43,525 nt of DNA from Bacteroidota bacterium (GTDB taxonomy: Bacteria > Bacteroidota > Bacteroidia > Chitinophagales > Chitinophagaceae): positions 1-43,525 of the forward strand of contig CANHGS010000028.1 in assembly GCA_947460595.1 (NCBI GenBank). Direction: 5' to 3'. A model generated the notes under the pieces. The model made no database searches and was not told the origin of the DNA. It was given only the letters and a program-made list of their open reading frames with translations. The position numbers and the translations under genes were made by a program. Numbering within the stretch: the first letter of the stretch is position 1; each line of letters begins with the position of its first letter. This document shows, piece after piece, positions 1 to 8,291 of this stretch.

Positions 1-25
1 AAACTGTGTTTTAAAGTTAAAAAAA

Positions 26-65
26 GTGAGGGATAAGTTGGGGTGCACCCCAACTTATCCCTCAC
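26..65 (-). terminator. Rho-independent terminator built on a 40-bp perfect palindrome
   Basis: The two 20-base halves are exact reverse complements (left half begins GTGAGGGATAAG and meets the right half at GTGCAC). Read on the minus strand, the hairpin follows the stop of the heparinase-like gene by about 30 bases and is followed directly by seven T residues, the layout of an intrinsic terminator. A further 9-base inverted pair, AAACTGTGT at 1-9 and ACACAGTTT at 68-76, flanks it. The stem is far longer than termination needs, so another role is possible. Confidence 0.75.
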
Positions 66-94
66 TTACACAGTTTATAAAACAGTCCCATTTG

Positions 95-2005
95 TTACTT
101 CATACTAATCTTGAAAGAATGATTGTCAGATAGTTTGAGTGTTTTGGCCGTTAACAAAATTCTAGTGACCAATTTTCCACCCCATTTGGTTTTAAAACTA
201 TTGTATTCCATTCCTTCTGTAGAAGTCAATTCTGAACTGGCTGTCCATTGTTTGGCATCGTAGTCTAATTGAAGTTGTGTATTCCCATCGCCAGTTAAAA
301 TAATGCTTCCGGGATTGGACAAATTAACAGTGGCAATGGTCATGAATACTTGTTGTATGGAATTAGCTTTATTTTCTAAAGCATAACTATCCGTTAAGGC
401 TATTTGATTTTTAACTCGGTCTAGTTTAATATTTCTTTCCCATTGTTTTATTCCCGCTTCCTTGGGATAAGCGGCTGCAATATTCATGGAAAGTGCTGCT
501 TGTTGTTCATTGATATTTGATACTACTTGGGTGGCTTCATATTCCCTACCAGCAGTCTGTCCAAATCCATTAATAATTGGCAGATTATGGTACTCAGACC
601 TTGTGAACCATAATTCATATCGCTTGCTGGAAAAGGTTCTGGCTGTATAATTTCCCCTGCCAGCGTCCACTATCATGGGTTGCCCATTGGCATAGACTAT
701 AAAATCACCCACGTCATTGTGGTTATGACTTTCGGCATTATGTCCACCATGGGTGGCCAAGTATAATCCCTTATTTGTTCTAGCGGTCATTACTTGAATA
801 TCACTGACCCAAGCGTCTTTAACAGGTTGGTATTCATTGCCCCCTTTAATTTGAGCAATAGTCAAAAGATTTTCCACCTTTCTCATGCGTTGAAATCCGG
901 TAACTCCGGTATTGGGGAATTGTTGAAATGACCAAGCACCAAGTGATTTCAATTGTTTGTCTGCAATAGCTGTACCAAAACGATACAGCATTAATCCCTC
1001 TGGTCTTAGAACGGGATCAGCATCTGCAAAATTGGTAAAATAATACCCATCAATATGTGCTTTGTAAACGTAGGCTGCCATTTTTTGAATCAATGGATGG
1101 TCATACACTTGCAACTTGGTAGATTGCTCTAAGAGCTCTAAACAATCATATACTGATCCACCTGCAGCAAACCAATAACTAGGCCCCTCATCACATCCTC
1201 CGTCTTCGCCCAATCCATTGAGATATCTATCTAAACCACTGATAGAAGCATAGAGCATATCGGCCCTGCGTTGTTCCTGCTTTTCTAACAATAAATTACT
1301 AAACATCCAATTAGACATAATCCAAGGGTTCCAATTATTCACGGACTTGGTCTTACTCATCCAACTATAATTGTCTCCCTTAGTCATCATGGGTATAAAC
1401 AACCTTCTATTGGTTTCAGCATAAATTCTTTTACGAATCAAAGGATTAATCTTGTCCAATTTGGCACCCGTAAAATAATCGGCCAATGCCAACACCGATG
1501 CTGTTTCTGCAGTAAATAAATCCACCACTGGATTGTCTACATCAGGTAAACCGGTTTGACCAATATGTGCCGGTACACCCCAATAACTTTCTTCACAAAT
1601 AGACCAAACCCCATTTAAAATGGCTTCTATAAATCTTCCCTTATCTTCCATGCTTTCCGCCAAGATTAATTCTGTAAGGGTATTCCTTTTGGCAAAACTG
1701 ATATTGCTATGTCGTTCTCTATCGCCCGAGCGAACAAAATCTAAGGCAATGGTAGCCGTAATGGGTTCAAACTTGAATTTCAAACCAGCTTCCCCTGCTT
1801 GAATATTTTTTTGGATCACTGAATCTGGGACTGCTTTGCGCCATGCTTCTGCACTTTGGGGATAGGGCTTGAATGCGTCTTTAGAAACCAATGCAGCTTT
1901 TACTTGCGCCAGGCTAAATTGATTGGTTAAAATATTGCGCTGCGTTACTTGCGTAAATCCGTAACAAGCAATCAATAAACCTAGTAGTAAGAAGCATTGT
2001 TTCAT
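95..2005 (-). CDS. Secreted heparinase II/III-like polysaccharide lyase
   Basis: A 636-residue exported protein. The start was set at the ATG that gives MKQCFLLLGLLIACYGFTQ, a normal signal peptide; the 14 extra upstream codons would overlap the terminator of the neighbouring gene. An alpha-helical toroid-like N-terminal region (about residues 100-370) precedes a heparinase II/III beta-sandwich domain (about 415-600). The family signature lies near residues 420-455: a His-rich stretch containing SHNHNDVGDF, then the GQPMIVDAGRGNYT segment. Members cleave uronic-acid-containing polysaccharides by beta-elimination in the periplasm. The substrate (alginate, heparin-like or other) cannot be told from sequence. 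No sulfatase, SusC/D pair or other lyase lies nearby, so it is not in a recognisable polysaccharide utilisation locus within the window. A strong terminator follows it. Confidence 0.85.
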   Translation of the reverse strand: MKQCFLLLGLLIACYGFTQVTQRNILTNQFSLAQVKAALVSKDAFKPYPQSAEAWRKAVPDSVIQKNIQAGEAGLKFKFEPITATIALDFVRSGDRERHSNISFAKRNTLTELILAESMEDKGRFIEAILNGVWSICEESYWGVPAHIGQTGLPDVDNPVVDLFTAETASVLALADYFTGAKLDKINPLIRKRIYAETNRRLFIPMMTKGDNYSWMSKTKSVNNWNPWIMSNWMFSNLLLEKQEQRRADMLYASISGLDRYLNGLGEDGGCDEGPSYWFAAGGSVYDCLELLEQSTKLQVYDHPLIQKMAAYVYKAHIDGYYFTNFADADPVLRPEGLMLYRFGTAIADKQLKSLGAWSFQQFPNTGVTGFQRMRKVENLLTIAQIKGGNEYQPVKDAWVSDIQVMTARTNKGLYLATHGGHNAESHNHNDVGDFIVYANGQPMIVDAGRGNYTARTFSSKRYELWFTRSEYHNLPIINGFGQTAGREYEATQVVSNINEQQAALSMNIAAAYPKEAGIKQWERNIKLDRVKNQIALTDSYALENKANSIQQVFMTIATVNLSNPGSIILTGDGNTQLQLDYDAKQWTASSELTSTEGMEYNSFKTKWGGKLVTRILLTAKTLKLSDNHSFKISMK

Positions 2006-2037
2006 GTTGCAAAATTGTTCACTAATATAACTAAAAA

Positions 2038-2057
2038 TGCCACTCAATTGAGCGGCA
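2038..2057 (-). terminator. Rho-independent terminator of the YdeI-like gene
   Basis: On the minus strand this reads as an 8-bp stem (TGCCGCTC with GAGTGGCA, one G-U pair) closed by an AATT loop and followed by TTTTT. It sits between the stop of the YdeI/OmdA-like gene and the start of the heparinase-like gene, which separates the two transcripts. Confidence 0.7.
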
Positions 2058-2118
2058 TTCTACGTTATCGTTATAGTGAAAAGCTATTTTTATTATCCAT
2101 TTTAGATATAAATAATGC

Positions 2119-2200
2119 TACTTTGATTTTTTACTTATTATTTTTTAGTTTTTACTTATTTTGACTTTTAACTTTTGACTTTGGAATTTTGACTTTCCCC
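2119..2200. repeat. Degenerate heptad-like T/A-rich repeat (TTTTGACTT-type) abutting a stop codon
   Basis: The plus strand carries repeated variants of ACTTTTG and TTTTTACTTA spaced about seven or multiples of seven bases apart. On the coding (minus) strand these are AAAGTCAAAA-like units that begin four bases after the TGA of the YdeI-like gene. The placement and period resemble those of the two GTGAAGA arrays in the window, although the unit differs. No protein is encoded here. Confidence 0.55.
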
Positions 2201-2866
2201 TCATTTCTCAGAGGGGGTCTTCTTACCCGCTAAGAGTTTCTCCAAAGCGGTCTCTAATCTACGCTTTCTAGTCTCTTCTTTTTTAGCAGATTCAATCCAG
2301 CTCACGTATTCTTTTTGATCGGTAAAAGAAAGGGAGGTAAAAAAGGATTGTGCATCCTTGTGTTTTAAAAACATGCTACCCAATTCTGCGGGTGGAACTA
2401 CCAACCTTTTTTCAAAATCAACCCCATTAGATTCGGTTGATTTGATATCAGAAAAACTACGATCCCTATTTGGAATGGTTTCTAATTTTTTGAATCTTAT
2501 AGCACTCCACACATTATCAACTGCTACTTGTCTAACGGACTCATAGCCATTTTTAATGAGTAAATCCCAGCTACAATCTCTATTCAGATCACTCACAATC
2601 TTGCTGGATGTTTTGGGATAAGCTACCCATAATTTGGTTTCCGCACTCAATGCAGGAAATACCTCTTTTAATACGTTATTCAACTGTTGTTGACTTAATG
2701 CAAATACCAAGGCAAATTCAACTTTTTTGCTTTTCAGCAATGGGGTAACATTCTTGGCGTAAGTGAGTTTAGCAAATTGCTTTTCGATGGATGAGGGGAT
2801 ACCTTGAATCAACAGGTTCTTCTCGTCTTTTAACTGTAACTTCTCAAACAAATTTTGATTAGACAT
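2201..2866 (-). CDS. YdeI/OmdA-like protein with DUF3052-like N-terminal domain
   Basis: A 221-residue soluble protein with no signal peptide or membrane segment. The C-terminal third (about residues 150-215) has the YdeI/OmpD-associated (OmdA) pattern: VPPAELGSMF, then FTDQKEYVSWIESAKKEETR and an RR-LETALEKL helix. The N-terminal half (about 10-110), with LLIQGIPSS followed by a mixed alpha/beta region, resembles DUF3052-type domains. Proteins of this make-up occur in soil and freshwater Bacteroidota but have no established biochemical function; a role in resistance to bacteriocins or antimicrobial peptides has been suggested only for distant members. It lies 53 bases downstream of plsY on the same strand with no terminator visible between them, so it may be co-transcribed with plsY. 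The terminator at 2038-2057 follows it. Confidence 0.6.
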   Translation of the reverse strand: MSNQNLFEKLQLKDEKNLLIQGIPSSIEKQFAKLTYAKNVTPLLKSKKVEFALVFALSQQQLNNVLKEVFPALSAETKLWVAYPKTSSKIVSDLNRDCSWDLLIKNGYESVRQVAVDNVWSAIRFKKLETIPNRDRSFSDIKSTESNGVDFEKRLVVPPAELGSMFLKHKDAQSFFTSLSFTDQKEYVSWIESAKKEETRKRRLETALEKLLAGKKTPSEK

Positions 2867-2919
2867 GCCTAAAAGGAGATTTACGTGGGAAATAGAGGGC
2901 TAAGTTACGAAAAACTGGG

Positions 2920-3576
2920 CTAAATTCCCTCTTTGCGGCGCTGTTTTCTTCTGTCGCGATGCTTTAAAATAGGCACTTTACTCTCTGTTCCCCTTAAGAT
3001 TCGACCAATATTCTTCTGATGTGTTAAAACTACCATCAGGGCTACCAATACGGCAAATACCCTGTAAAGGGTCTCTTTTTCATTGAAAATAAAGAGAATG
3101 AAGATCATAAAAGATACTCCTGCCAATATGGAACTAAGAGAAACAAATCGGGTCAAGTATAACACAATTAAAAAAACACCCACACAGCAAATGGCTACCA
3201 TGGGTTGTATGGCTACTGCCATTCCCAATAATGTAGCAACCCCCTTTCCTCCTCTAAAATTGGCCCAGACGGGAAAAATATGTCCCAAAACAGCAGCCAA
3301 GCCCAAACCAATCATAAAATTGGTTCTATCCCATTCATTGAATAAATAGTAGGGCAGTAAAATATAGAGCGATGTGGCCAATACCCCTTTTAATACGTCA
3401 ACCAACATGACAAAAGAGCCCCATTTAGAACCCAATACGCGGAATGTATTGGTAGCACCGGCATTCCCGCTACCATATTCCCGAATATCTATATTAAAAA
3501 AAGTCTTACTGACCCAAACAGCTGTAGGTATGGACCCGATCAAGTAAGCCAGAACAATGAGCAAAAATTCGTTCAT
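2920..3576 (-). CDS. plsY: Glycerol-3-phosphate acyltransferase PlsY
   Basis: This integral membrane enzyme transfers an acyl group from acyl-phosphate to glycerol-3-phosphate, the first acylation of phospholipid synthesis in the PlsX/PlsY route. The three family motifs are present in order: GSIPTAVWVSK near residue 14, GSGNAGATNTFRVLG near 36 and GHIFPVWANFRGGKGVAT near 98, with five predicted membrane helices between and after them. At 218 residues it is close to the usual 200. The C-terminus ends in a basic cytoplasmic tail (RDRRKQRRK). A -7 box lies 30 bases upstream of the ATG. The acyl-phosphate supplier PlsX is not in this window. Confidence 0.95.
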   Translation of the reverse strand: MNEFLLIVLAYLIGSIPTAVWVSKTFFNIDIREYGSGNAGATNTFRVLGSKWGSFVMLVDVLKGVLATSLYILLPYYLFNEWDRTNFMIGLGLAAVLGHIFPVWANFRGGKGVATLLGMAVAIQPMVAICCVGVFLIVLYLTRFVSLSSILAGVSFMIFILFIFNEKETLYRVFAVLVALMVVLTHQKNIGRILRGTESKVPILKHRDRRKQRRKEGI

Positions 3577-3605
3577 TCGGGGGTGATTTGAAGTTGTTTG
3601 AATAA

Positions 3606-3613
3606 CAAATATA
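3606..3613 (-). promoter_or_regulatory. Bacteroidota -7 promoter box for plsY
   Basis: TATATTTG on the minus strand matches TAnnTTTG. A transcription start about seven bases downstream gives a leader of roughly 22 bases. No convincing -33 TTTG was found at the expected distance. Confidence 0.45.
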
Positions 3614-3661
3614 AGGTTCTGATTCTTAATAATTTCTTAACAAAGCCATTTTCTACCTATT

Positions 3662-4471
3662 TTAACCTGCCATTCCAATCACCAACCAACCATTTCTTTG
3701 TTGGGTAAAAAGGTGTTTCCAAGCATTTTGCTTACAGGCTTCCATAATATCAGACTCGTCTTCAACCAATAATCCGCTCAGCAAAATGGTTCCCCCATTT
3801 GATAATGCTTTACCCAAATTTTCCATATTTGCCAGTATGATATGCTTGTTAATATTGGCTAATATCAAGTCAAACTGGTCTAACAAGGCGGCTGAATCTG
3901 CTTTCTTTACGCTAATCACTTTGGTTTGGTTAATGGCCAGATTTTCAAGTGAATTTTCAATACACCAGTCATCATTGTCTATTGCCAAAACCGACTGCGC
4001 GCCTAATTTTTCAGCTAAAATGGCCAATATGCCAGTACCTGATCCAAAATCTAATACAGTTTTACCCTTAAAGTCTAGGTCTTTCATGGCTTTCATGACC
4101 AAATAGGTAGTAGCATGATGACCTGTTCCAAAACTCATTTTTGGGGTAATCACAATCTCATGCAATACCCCATCTATGGCTTGGTGAAAACCCGCTCTAA
4201 TACCTACAAAATTTTCCACTGTCACAGGCTCAAAATTGGATTCCCAAAGTTGGTTCCAATTTTGCTTGGCAATAATTGTTTGGGTGTAGGGTTGACCTTT
4301 TAATAATTCTTTTACCGCTGCCTCTTCAAAACTATCCAAGGCTGTAAAAGCATGTAAGCCTGTTTCAGTTTCTTCAAATGCGTCAAAACCCAATTCTGAT
4401 AATTGTGCAATAAGCAAGTCTTTCTGGTCTTGATCAGCCAATTGAAAGCTGAGTTGTATAGTTGATTCCAT
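3662..4471 (-). CDS. prmA: Ribosomal protein L11 methyltransferase
   Basis: A cytoplasmic SAM-dependent enzyme that methylates ribosomal protein L11. The start is placed at the ATG giving MESTIQLSFQL, because the 13 preceding codons of the open frame run back into the pnp terminator hairpin. The 269-residue product has the PrmA layout: an N-terminal substrate-recognition domain (about 1-90), the linker SNFEPV, and a class I methyltransferase domain. SAM-binding motif I is VLDFGSGTGILAI, motif II is the acidic LAIDNDDWC, and motif IV is DLILANINKHI. The family signature MSFGTGHHATT lies just before motif I. It follows pnp on the same strand but is separated from it by a hairpin. Confidence 0.92.
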   Translation of the reverse strand: MESTIQLSFQLADQDQKDLLIAQLSELGFDAFEETETGLHAFTALDSFEEAAVKELLKGQPYTQTIIAKQNWNQLWESNFEPVTVENFVGIRAGFHQAIDGVLHEIVITPKMSFGTGHHATTYLVMKAMKDLDFKGKTVLDFGSGTGILAILAEKLGAQSVLAIDNDDWCIENSLENLAINQTKVISVKKADSAALLDQFDLILANINKHIILANMENLGKALSNGGTILLSGLLVEDESDIMEACKQNAWKHLFTQQRNGWLVIGMAG

Positions 4472-4488
4472 GATTACTATTAAATGAA

Positions 4489-4511
4489 AATGGCCTGCGA
4501 TGCAGGCCATT
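4489..4511 (-). terminator. Hairpin downstream of pnp
   Basis: AATGGCCTGC and GCAGGCCATT form a perfect 10-bp stem around a three-base loop, 17 bases past the pnp stop. On the minus strand it is followed by a short, interrupted T run (TTCATTT), so termination may be partial and some readthrough into prmA is plausible. Confidence 0.6.
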
Positions 4512-4527
4512 TCAGTGTTCTATTCAA

Positions 4528-6687
4528 TTATGCCTCTGGAGCATCATTTCTATCTTCTCTAGGTCTTGAACCTTCTGGTCTTGGCATGAGCACTTTACGG
4601 CTCAATTTAAACTTGCCAGTCTTGGGATCCAAGCCAACTAATTTAACTTTTACCATATCGCCTTCTTTGAACAGACCGTCCATGGTTTCTAACCTTGACC
4701 AGCTGATCTCGCTGATATGCAACAAACCTTGTTTACCAGGCATGAATTCAACAAATGCGCCAAATTCTTTGATACCCTTCACTGGTCCTTCATACACATC
4801 ACCTACTTGAGGAACAGCAGTTATACCGCGTACCCAAGCAACTGCTTTGTCAACAGCTTCTTTAGAGGCAGAGAAAATGCTTACTTCTCCGGTATTTCCT
4901 ACTTCTTCAATATTAATGGTAGTACCAGTTTCACGCTGAATTTCTTGAATCACTTTACCACCTGGTCCAATCACTGCGCCAATAAATTCTTTGTCAATGA
5001 TCAACTTAACCATGCGTGGAGCATGAGGTTTCACATCGGCCCTAGCCGCAGGAATACATTCATACATAGCATCCAAGATATGTAAGCGGCCTGCACGTGC
5101 TTGTTCTAATGCTTCCATCATCACTTCCATGCTCAAACCGTCTACTTTAATATCCATCTGTACACCACAAATACCATCGCGGGTACCAGTTACTTTAAAG
5201 TCCATATCACCTAAATGATCTTCATCACCCAAGATATCAGTAAGGATAGCATATTTACCATCGGCTCTGGTAATCAATCCCATGGCCACACCACTCACGT
5301 GTTTTGGAACTGGAACACCAGCATCCATTAGGGCTAATGAACCAGCACAAACAGTTGCCATAGAAGATGAACCATTACTTTCCAAGATATCACTTACTAC
5401 ACGAACCGTGTAAGCATAGTCATTACCTGGCATCATTTGCTTTAAGCTACGCATGGCCAAATTACCATGTCCTACTTCTCTTCTACCTACACCGCGAATC
5501 ATCTTCACTTCTCCTGTAGAGAATGGAGGAAAATTGTAGTGCAAGAAGAAATTACCATAATCAGATTTTGCAGCTGTTTCCAACAACAATTGATCCAATT
5601 TAGTACCAAAAGTTACGGTAGTCAAAGACTGGGTTTCTCCTCTTGTAAACAAAGCAGAACCGTGTGGAGAAGGCAGTGGTTCAACTTCCATAGCCAAAGG
5701 ACGAACTTGGTCCAATTTACGGCCATCTAAGCGAATACGGTCTTCTAACATCATATCTCTTACTACGGTCCATTTCAGGTCTTCGTAGTATTTCTTAGCC
5801 AATTTCTTCTCTAGGTCAGTTACTGCTTCACCAAGGCTAGCCAATAACTCGTCTTTTAACTGAGCATAAGCATCAGTGCGTTCGTGTTTAGCAGATCCTT
5901 TTCTAGAAATTTCGTATACCCTTTGTTTGGCAAAAGCAATTACTTTTTCATTAACAGCTTCGTCAGACGCAGGTTTTTTGTAATCGCGTTTGGTAGTAAT
6001 ACCCAATTGAGCACGCAAATCAGCCTGAGCTTTAATTTGAATACGGATAGCATCGTGTGCAATTTGTAATGCTTTCACCAAGTCAGCTTCAGCGCACTCT
6101 TTTGCCTCACCTTCCACCATCATCAAGTTCTTTTCAGTAGCAGCAATCAAGAACTCCAAGTCAGACTCAGCTAACTGAGAACGGGTTGGGTTGACAATAT
6201 ATTCACCGTTAATACGGCCAATTCTTACTTCAGAAATGATTTCCATTACAGGAATATCTGATACAGCAAGGGCAGCAGAAGCAGCCAAACAAGCTAGTGA
6301 ATCTGGCATGATTTCAGGATCGCTTGATACCAGTGATACTAACACCTGAACGTCACACAAATAATCTTCAGGAAATAAGGGTCTTAACGCGCGGTCAATT
6401 AAACGGCTGGTCAAGATTTCATAATCGTTTAAACGAGCTTCTCTTTTGAAAAAAGAACCAGGAATACGGCCTGCAGATGCAAACTTTTCTTGGTAGTCTA
6501 CGCTCAAAGGAAAAAAGTCTTGTCCTTCTTTAGGGTCTTTATTGGCAACAACGGTTGCCAGAATCATACAGTTGCCCTGGCTTACGGTAACAGCACCATC
6601 GGCCTGACGGGCCAATTTGCCGGTACCAATTGTCACTTCGCGTCCACCGCCAAGATCAAATTTTACACTAGTTGGTTGTGATAACAT
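4528..6687 (-). CDS. pnp: Polyribonucleotide nucleotidyltransferase (PNPase)
   Basis: A trimeric 3'-to-5' phosphorolytic exoribonuclease of RNA decay. The start was set at the ATG giving MLSQPTSVKFDLGGGREVTI, as in homologues; the open frame continues upstream through the structured leader. The 719-residue product shows two RNase PH-like domains (first about 10-240, second about 320-545) separated by the alpha-helical linker, then a KH domain with IGPGGKVIQEIQ near residue 570 and an S1 domain near 630-695 that includes VKGIKEFGAFVEF. The second core carries the FFLHYNFPPFSTGE and RREVGHGNLA motifs that bind phosphate and RNA. It follows rpsO, the order found across bacteria. A stem-loop in its leader suggests post-transcriptional control. 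Confidence 0.97.
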   Translation of the reverse strand: MLSQPTSVKFDLGGGREVTIGTGKLARQADGAVTVSQGNCMILATVVANKDPKEGQDFFPLSVDYQEKFASAGRIPGSFFKREARLNDYEILTSRLIDRALRPLFPEDYLCDVQVLVSLVSSDPEIMPDSLACLAASAALAVSDIPVMEIISEVRIGRINGEYIVNPTRSQLAESDLEFLIAATEKNLMMVEGEAKECAEADLVKALQIAHDAIRIQIKAQADLRAQLGITTKRDYKKPASDEAVNEKVIAFAKQRVYEISRKGSAKHERTDAYAQLKDELLASLGEAVTDLEKKLAKKYYEDLKWTVVRDMMLEDRIRLDGRKLDQVRPLAMEVEPLPSPHGSALFTRGETQSLTTVTFGTKLDQLLLETAAKSDYGNFFLHYNFPPFSTGEVKMIRGVGRREVGHGNLAMRSLKQMMPGNDYAYTVRVVSDILESNGSSSMATVCAGSLALMDAGVPVPKHVSGVAMGLITRADGKYAILTDILGDEDHLGDMDFKVTGTRDGICGVQMDIKVDGLSMEVMMEALEQARAGRLHILDAMYECIPAARADVKPHAPRMVKLIIDKEFIGAVIGPGGKVIQEIQRETGTTINIEEVGNTGEVSIFSASKEAVDKAVAWVRGITAVPQVGDVYEGPVKGIKEFGAFVEFMPGKQGLLHISEISWSRLETMDGLFKEGDMVKVKLVGLDPKTGKFKLSRKVLMPRPEGSRPREDRNDAPEA

Positions 6688-6701
6688 GTTTGTATTGTAG
6701 T

Positions 6702-6744
6702 AGGCCGCTGATTTACAAGACGTTAAACCAGTAAATCGTGGCCT
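6702..6744 (-). promoter_or_regulatory. Long stem-loop in the pnp 5' leader
   Basis: AGGCC plus GATTTAC at 6702-6716 pairs with GTAAATC plus GGCCT at 6731-6744, giving 12 paired positions with a small internal loop and a 14-base apical loop. It lies 15-57 bases upstream of the pnp ATG. In Escherichia coli a pnp leader stem is cut by RNase III and then used by PNPase for autoregulation; by position this could be an equivalent, which is an inference. Confidence 0.45.
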
Positions 6745-6789
6745 TTGTGAAAGGAAAATGAAAATGGAAATCAGGTGTAGACACAAAAA

Positions 6790-6828
6790 ACTATTCCCAA
6801 CCGTACCTAGATGTCAGTTGGGAATAGT
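6790..6828 (-). terminator. Rho-independent terminator of rpsO
   Basis: ACTATTCCCAAC (6790-6801) pairs perfectly with GTTGGGAATAGT (6817-6828) around a 15-base loop. On the minus strand a TTTTT tract follows at once. It separates rpsO from pnp, although in other bacteria part of pnp mRNA arises by readthrough at this point. Confidence 0.85.
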
Positions 6829-6849
6829 CTATAAGTATCATAGTAAAGA

Positions 6850-7122
6850 TTATTTTCTCAGACCCAGTTTTTCAATAAGGGCGCGATATCCAGTCAAGTT
6901 ATGTTTTTGCATATAGCTCAACAAACGCTTGCGCTGTCCAACCATTTTCATCAAACCACGCTGAGTAGAAAAATCTTTCTTGTTAGCTTTCAAGTGATTG
7001 GAAATGTGAACGATACGCTCGGTCAAAATAGCAACCTGTGCTTCAATTGAACCGGTGTTAGTGGCTTTTCCACCAAATTCTGCAAAAATACTTGCTCTCT
7101 TTTCTGTTGTTAAATAAGGCAT
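6850..7122 (-). CDS. rpsO: 30S ribosomal protein S15
   Basis: A primary binding protein of the central domain of 16S rRNA. The start is the ATG giving MPYLTTEKRASIFAEFGG, which yields 90 residues, the usual length; the open frame runs a further 46 codons upstream but these are not part of the family. Diagnostic segments are NTGSIEAQVAILTERI near residue 22, the LKANKKDFSTQRGLMKMVGQRKRLLSYM core, and the C-terminal YRALIEKLGLRK. It is encoded upstream of pnp, the widespread rpsO-pnp arrangement, with a terminator between the two. A TACTTTTG box lies about 50 bases upstream of the ATG. Confidence 0.97.
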   Translation of the reverse strand: MPYLTTEKRASIFAEFGGKATNTGSIEAQVAILTERIVHISNHLKANKKDFSTQRGLMKMVGQRKRLLSYMQKHNLTGYRALIEKLGLRK

Positions 7123-7175
7123 CTCAAAATTTTTAAAAAGACTCCGGAAATTTACTTCTAATTTTTTATCGGCTG

Positions 7176-7183
7176 CAAAAGTA
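7176..7183 (-). promoter_or_regulatory. Probable -7 promoter box for rpsO
   Basis: TACTTTTG on the minus strand fits TAnnTTTG and would give a leader of about 47 bases. The -33 region is not recognisable, so this rests on one box only. Confidence 0.35.
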
Positions 7184-7382
7184 GTGATTAAATCATGAAT
7201 ATTCGAATTTTTAGAACTGAATTTTATTTGCCTCAGTTGGAGCCCTCTCAGTTCCGGCACAATATAGTCCTATTTAGAAATAAATAGACCTAATATGGCA
7301 ATAAAAAGACCTATATGATAGTTGTTAACAAAAGGTGGACGGGCACGTTGTTGTCCTATTTTTCATTTTTAGCAACCAATTC

Positions 7383-8291
7383 ATGTTTGGCGTAACCATT
7401 CTAGGCAACAATTCCGCACTTCCCGCTTATGATCGGCACCCTACTTCCCAGTTGGTGACCATCAATGACCAATTATTGTTGATTGATTGTGGTGAAGGTA
7501 CCCAAATGCAGATTGCCAGATATAGAATTAGGCATAGCAAGATTACCCATATTCTAATTTCACATTTACATGGTGACCATTATTTTGGACTGATTGGTCT
7601 GATTACCAGTATGGGGCTCTTGGGTAGAGAACATCCATTGAACCTTTATGCGCCTGCTGACTTATTAACTATTATTCAATTACAATTGAATGTTGCTAGT
7701 ACTACCTTGCCCTACCCTTTGAATTTTCACCCGCTAACAGCAGAAGGTATTATTTTGGACCAACCCAAGTTGCGCATTGACTGTTTTCAAACCATACACC
7801 GCATTCCATGTTGGGGATTTATGATTACTGAAAGAAAGAAACCTAGAAAGATTATTCGCGAGAAAGTTTTGGAATACGGCATTCCTGCAGTCTATTATGA
7901 GAACCTGAAAATGGGGGAAGACTATAGAACCAAGTCTGGTGAAATCATTGCTAATGAATGGGTAACTTTTGCCAATCGCCCCAATAGATCCTATGCCTTT
8001 TGTGCAGATACTTTGTATACAGAGAACTTCATAGATAAAATACAAGGTGCATCCATGATTTATCATGAGACCACCTACCTAAAAGATTTGGAAGAAAGGG
8101 CATTTGCTAGGTTTCATAGCACAACCACTCAAGCAGCCAATATTGCCACAAAAGCGATGGCCCAAAAATTACTGATTGGTCATTTTAGTAGCAAATACGA
8201 AAAATTGGACCATTTTTTAGCAGAAACCCGTGAAGGATTTGCCAACACCGACCTTGCCATTGAGGGGGTTACCTATTTGATTCCCAATTAG
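7383..8291 (+). CDS. rnz: Ribonuclease Z (tRNA 3'-processing endonuclease)
   Basis: A metallo-beta-lactamase-fold nuclease that trims the 3' end of tRNA precursors. The start was chosen at the ATG giving MFGVTILGNNSALP, where the family begins; 16 upstream codons of open frame were rejected. The 302-residue length is normal for the short form. Zinc-binding and catalytic elements are visible: HLHGDH at residues 61-66, the histidine in QTIHRIPCWGF, the AFCADT aspartate near 205, HETTY near 230 and GHFSSKY near 270. Its stop codon overlaps that of the convergent esterase gene by a few bases, so the two transcripts must overlap at their ends. Confidence 0.95.
   Translation: MFGVTILGNNSALPAYDRHPTSQLVTINDQLLLIDCGEGTQMQIARYRIRHSKITHILISHLHGDHYFGLIGLITSMGLLGREHPLNLYAPADLLTIIQLQLNVASTTLPYPLNFHPLTAEGIILDQPKLRIDCFQTIHRIPCWGFMITERKKPRKIIREKVLEYGIPAVYYENLKMGEDYRTKSGEIIANEWVTFANRPNRSYAFCADTLYTENFIDKIQGASMIYHETTYLKDLEERAFARFHSTTTQAANIATKAMAQKLLIGHFSSKYEKLDHFLAETREGFANTDLAIEGVTYLIPN

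Noticed and set aside
1..76. End of an insertion sequence or MITE
   Set aside because: No transposase gene or target-site duplication can be seen, and the T-tract fits a terminator; kept only as a finding because the edge cuts off the context.
4717..5085. Plus-strand open frames of 60-120 codons within pnp (also at 5467-5730)
   Set aside because: They are antisense to a highly conserved gene and have no family features or start context.
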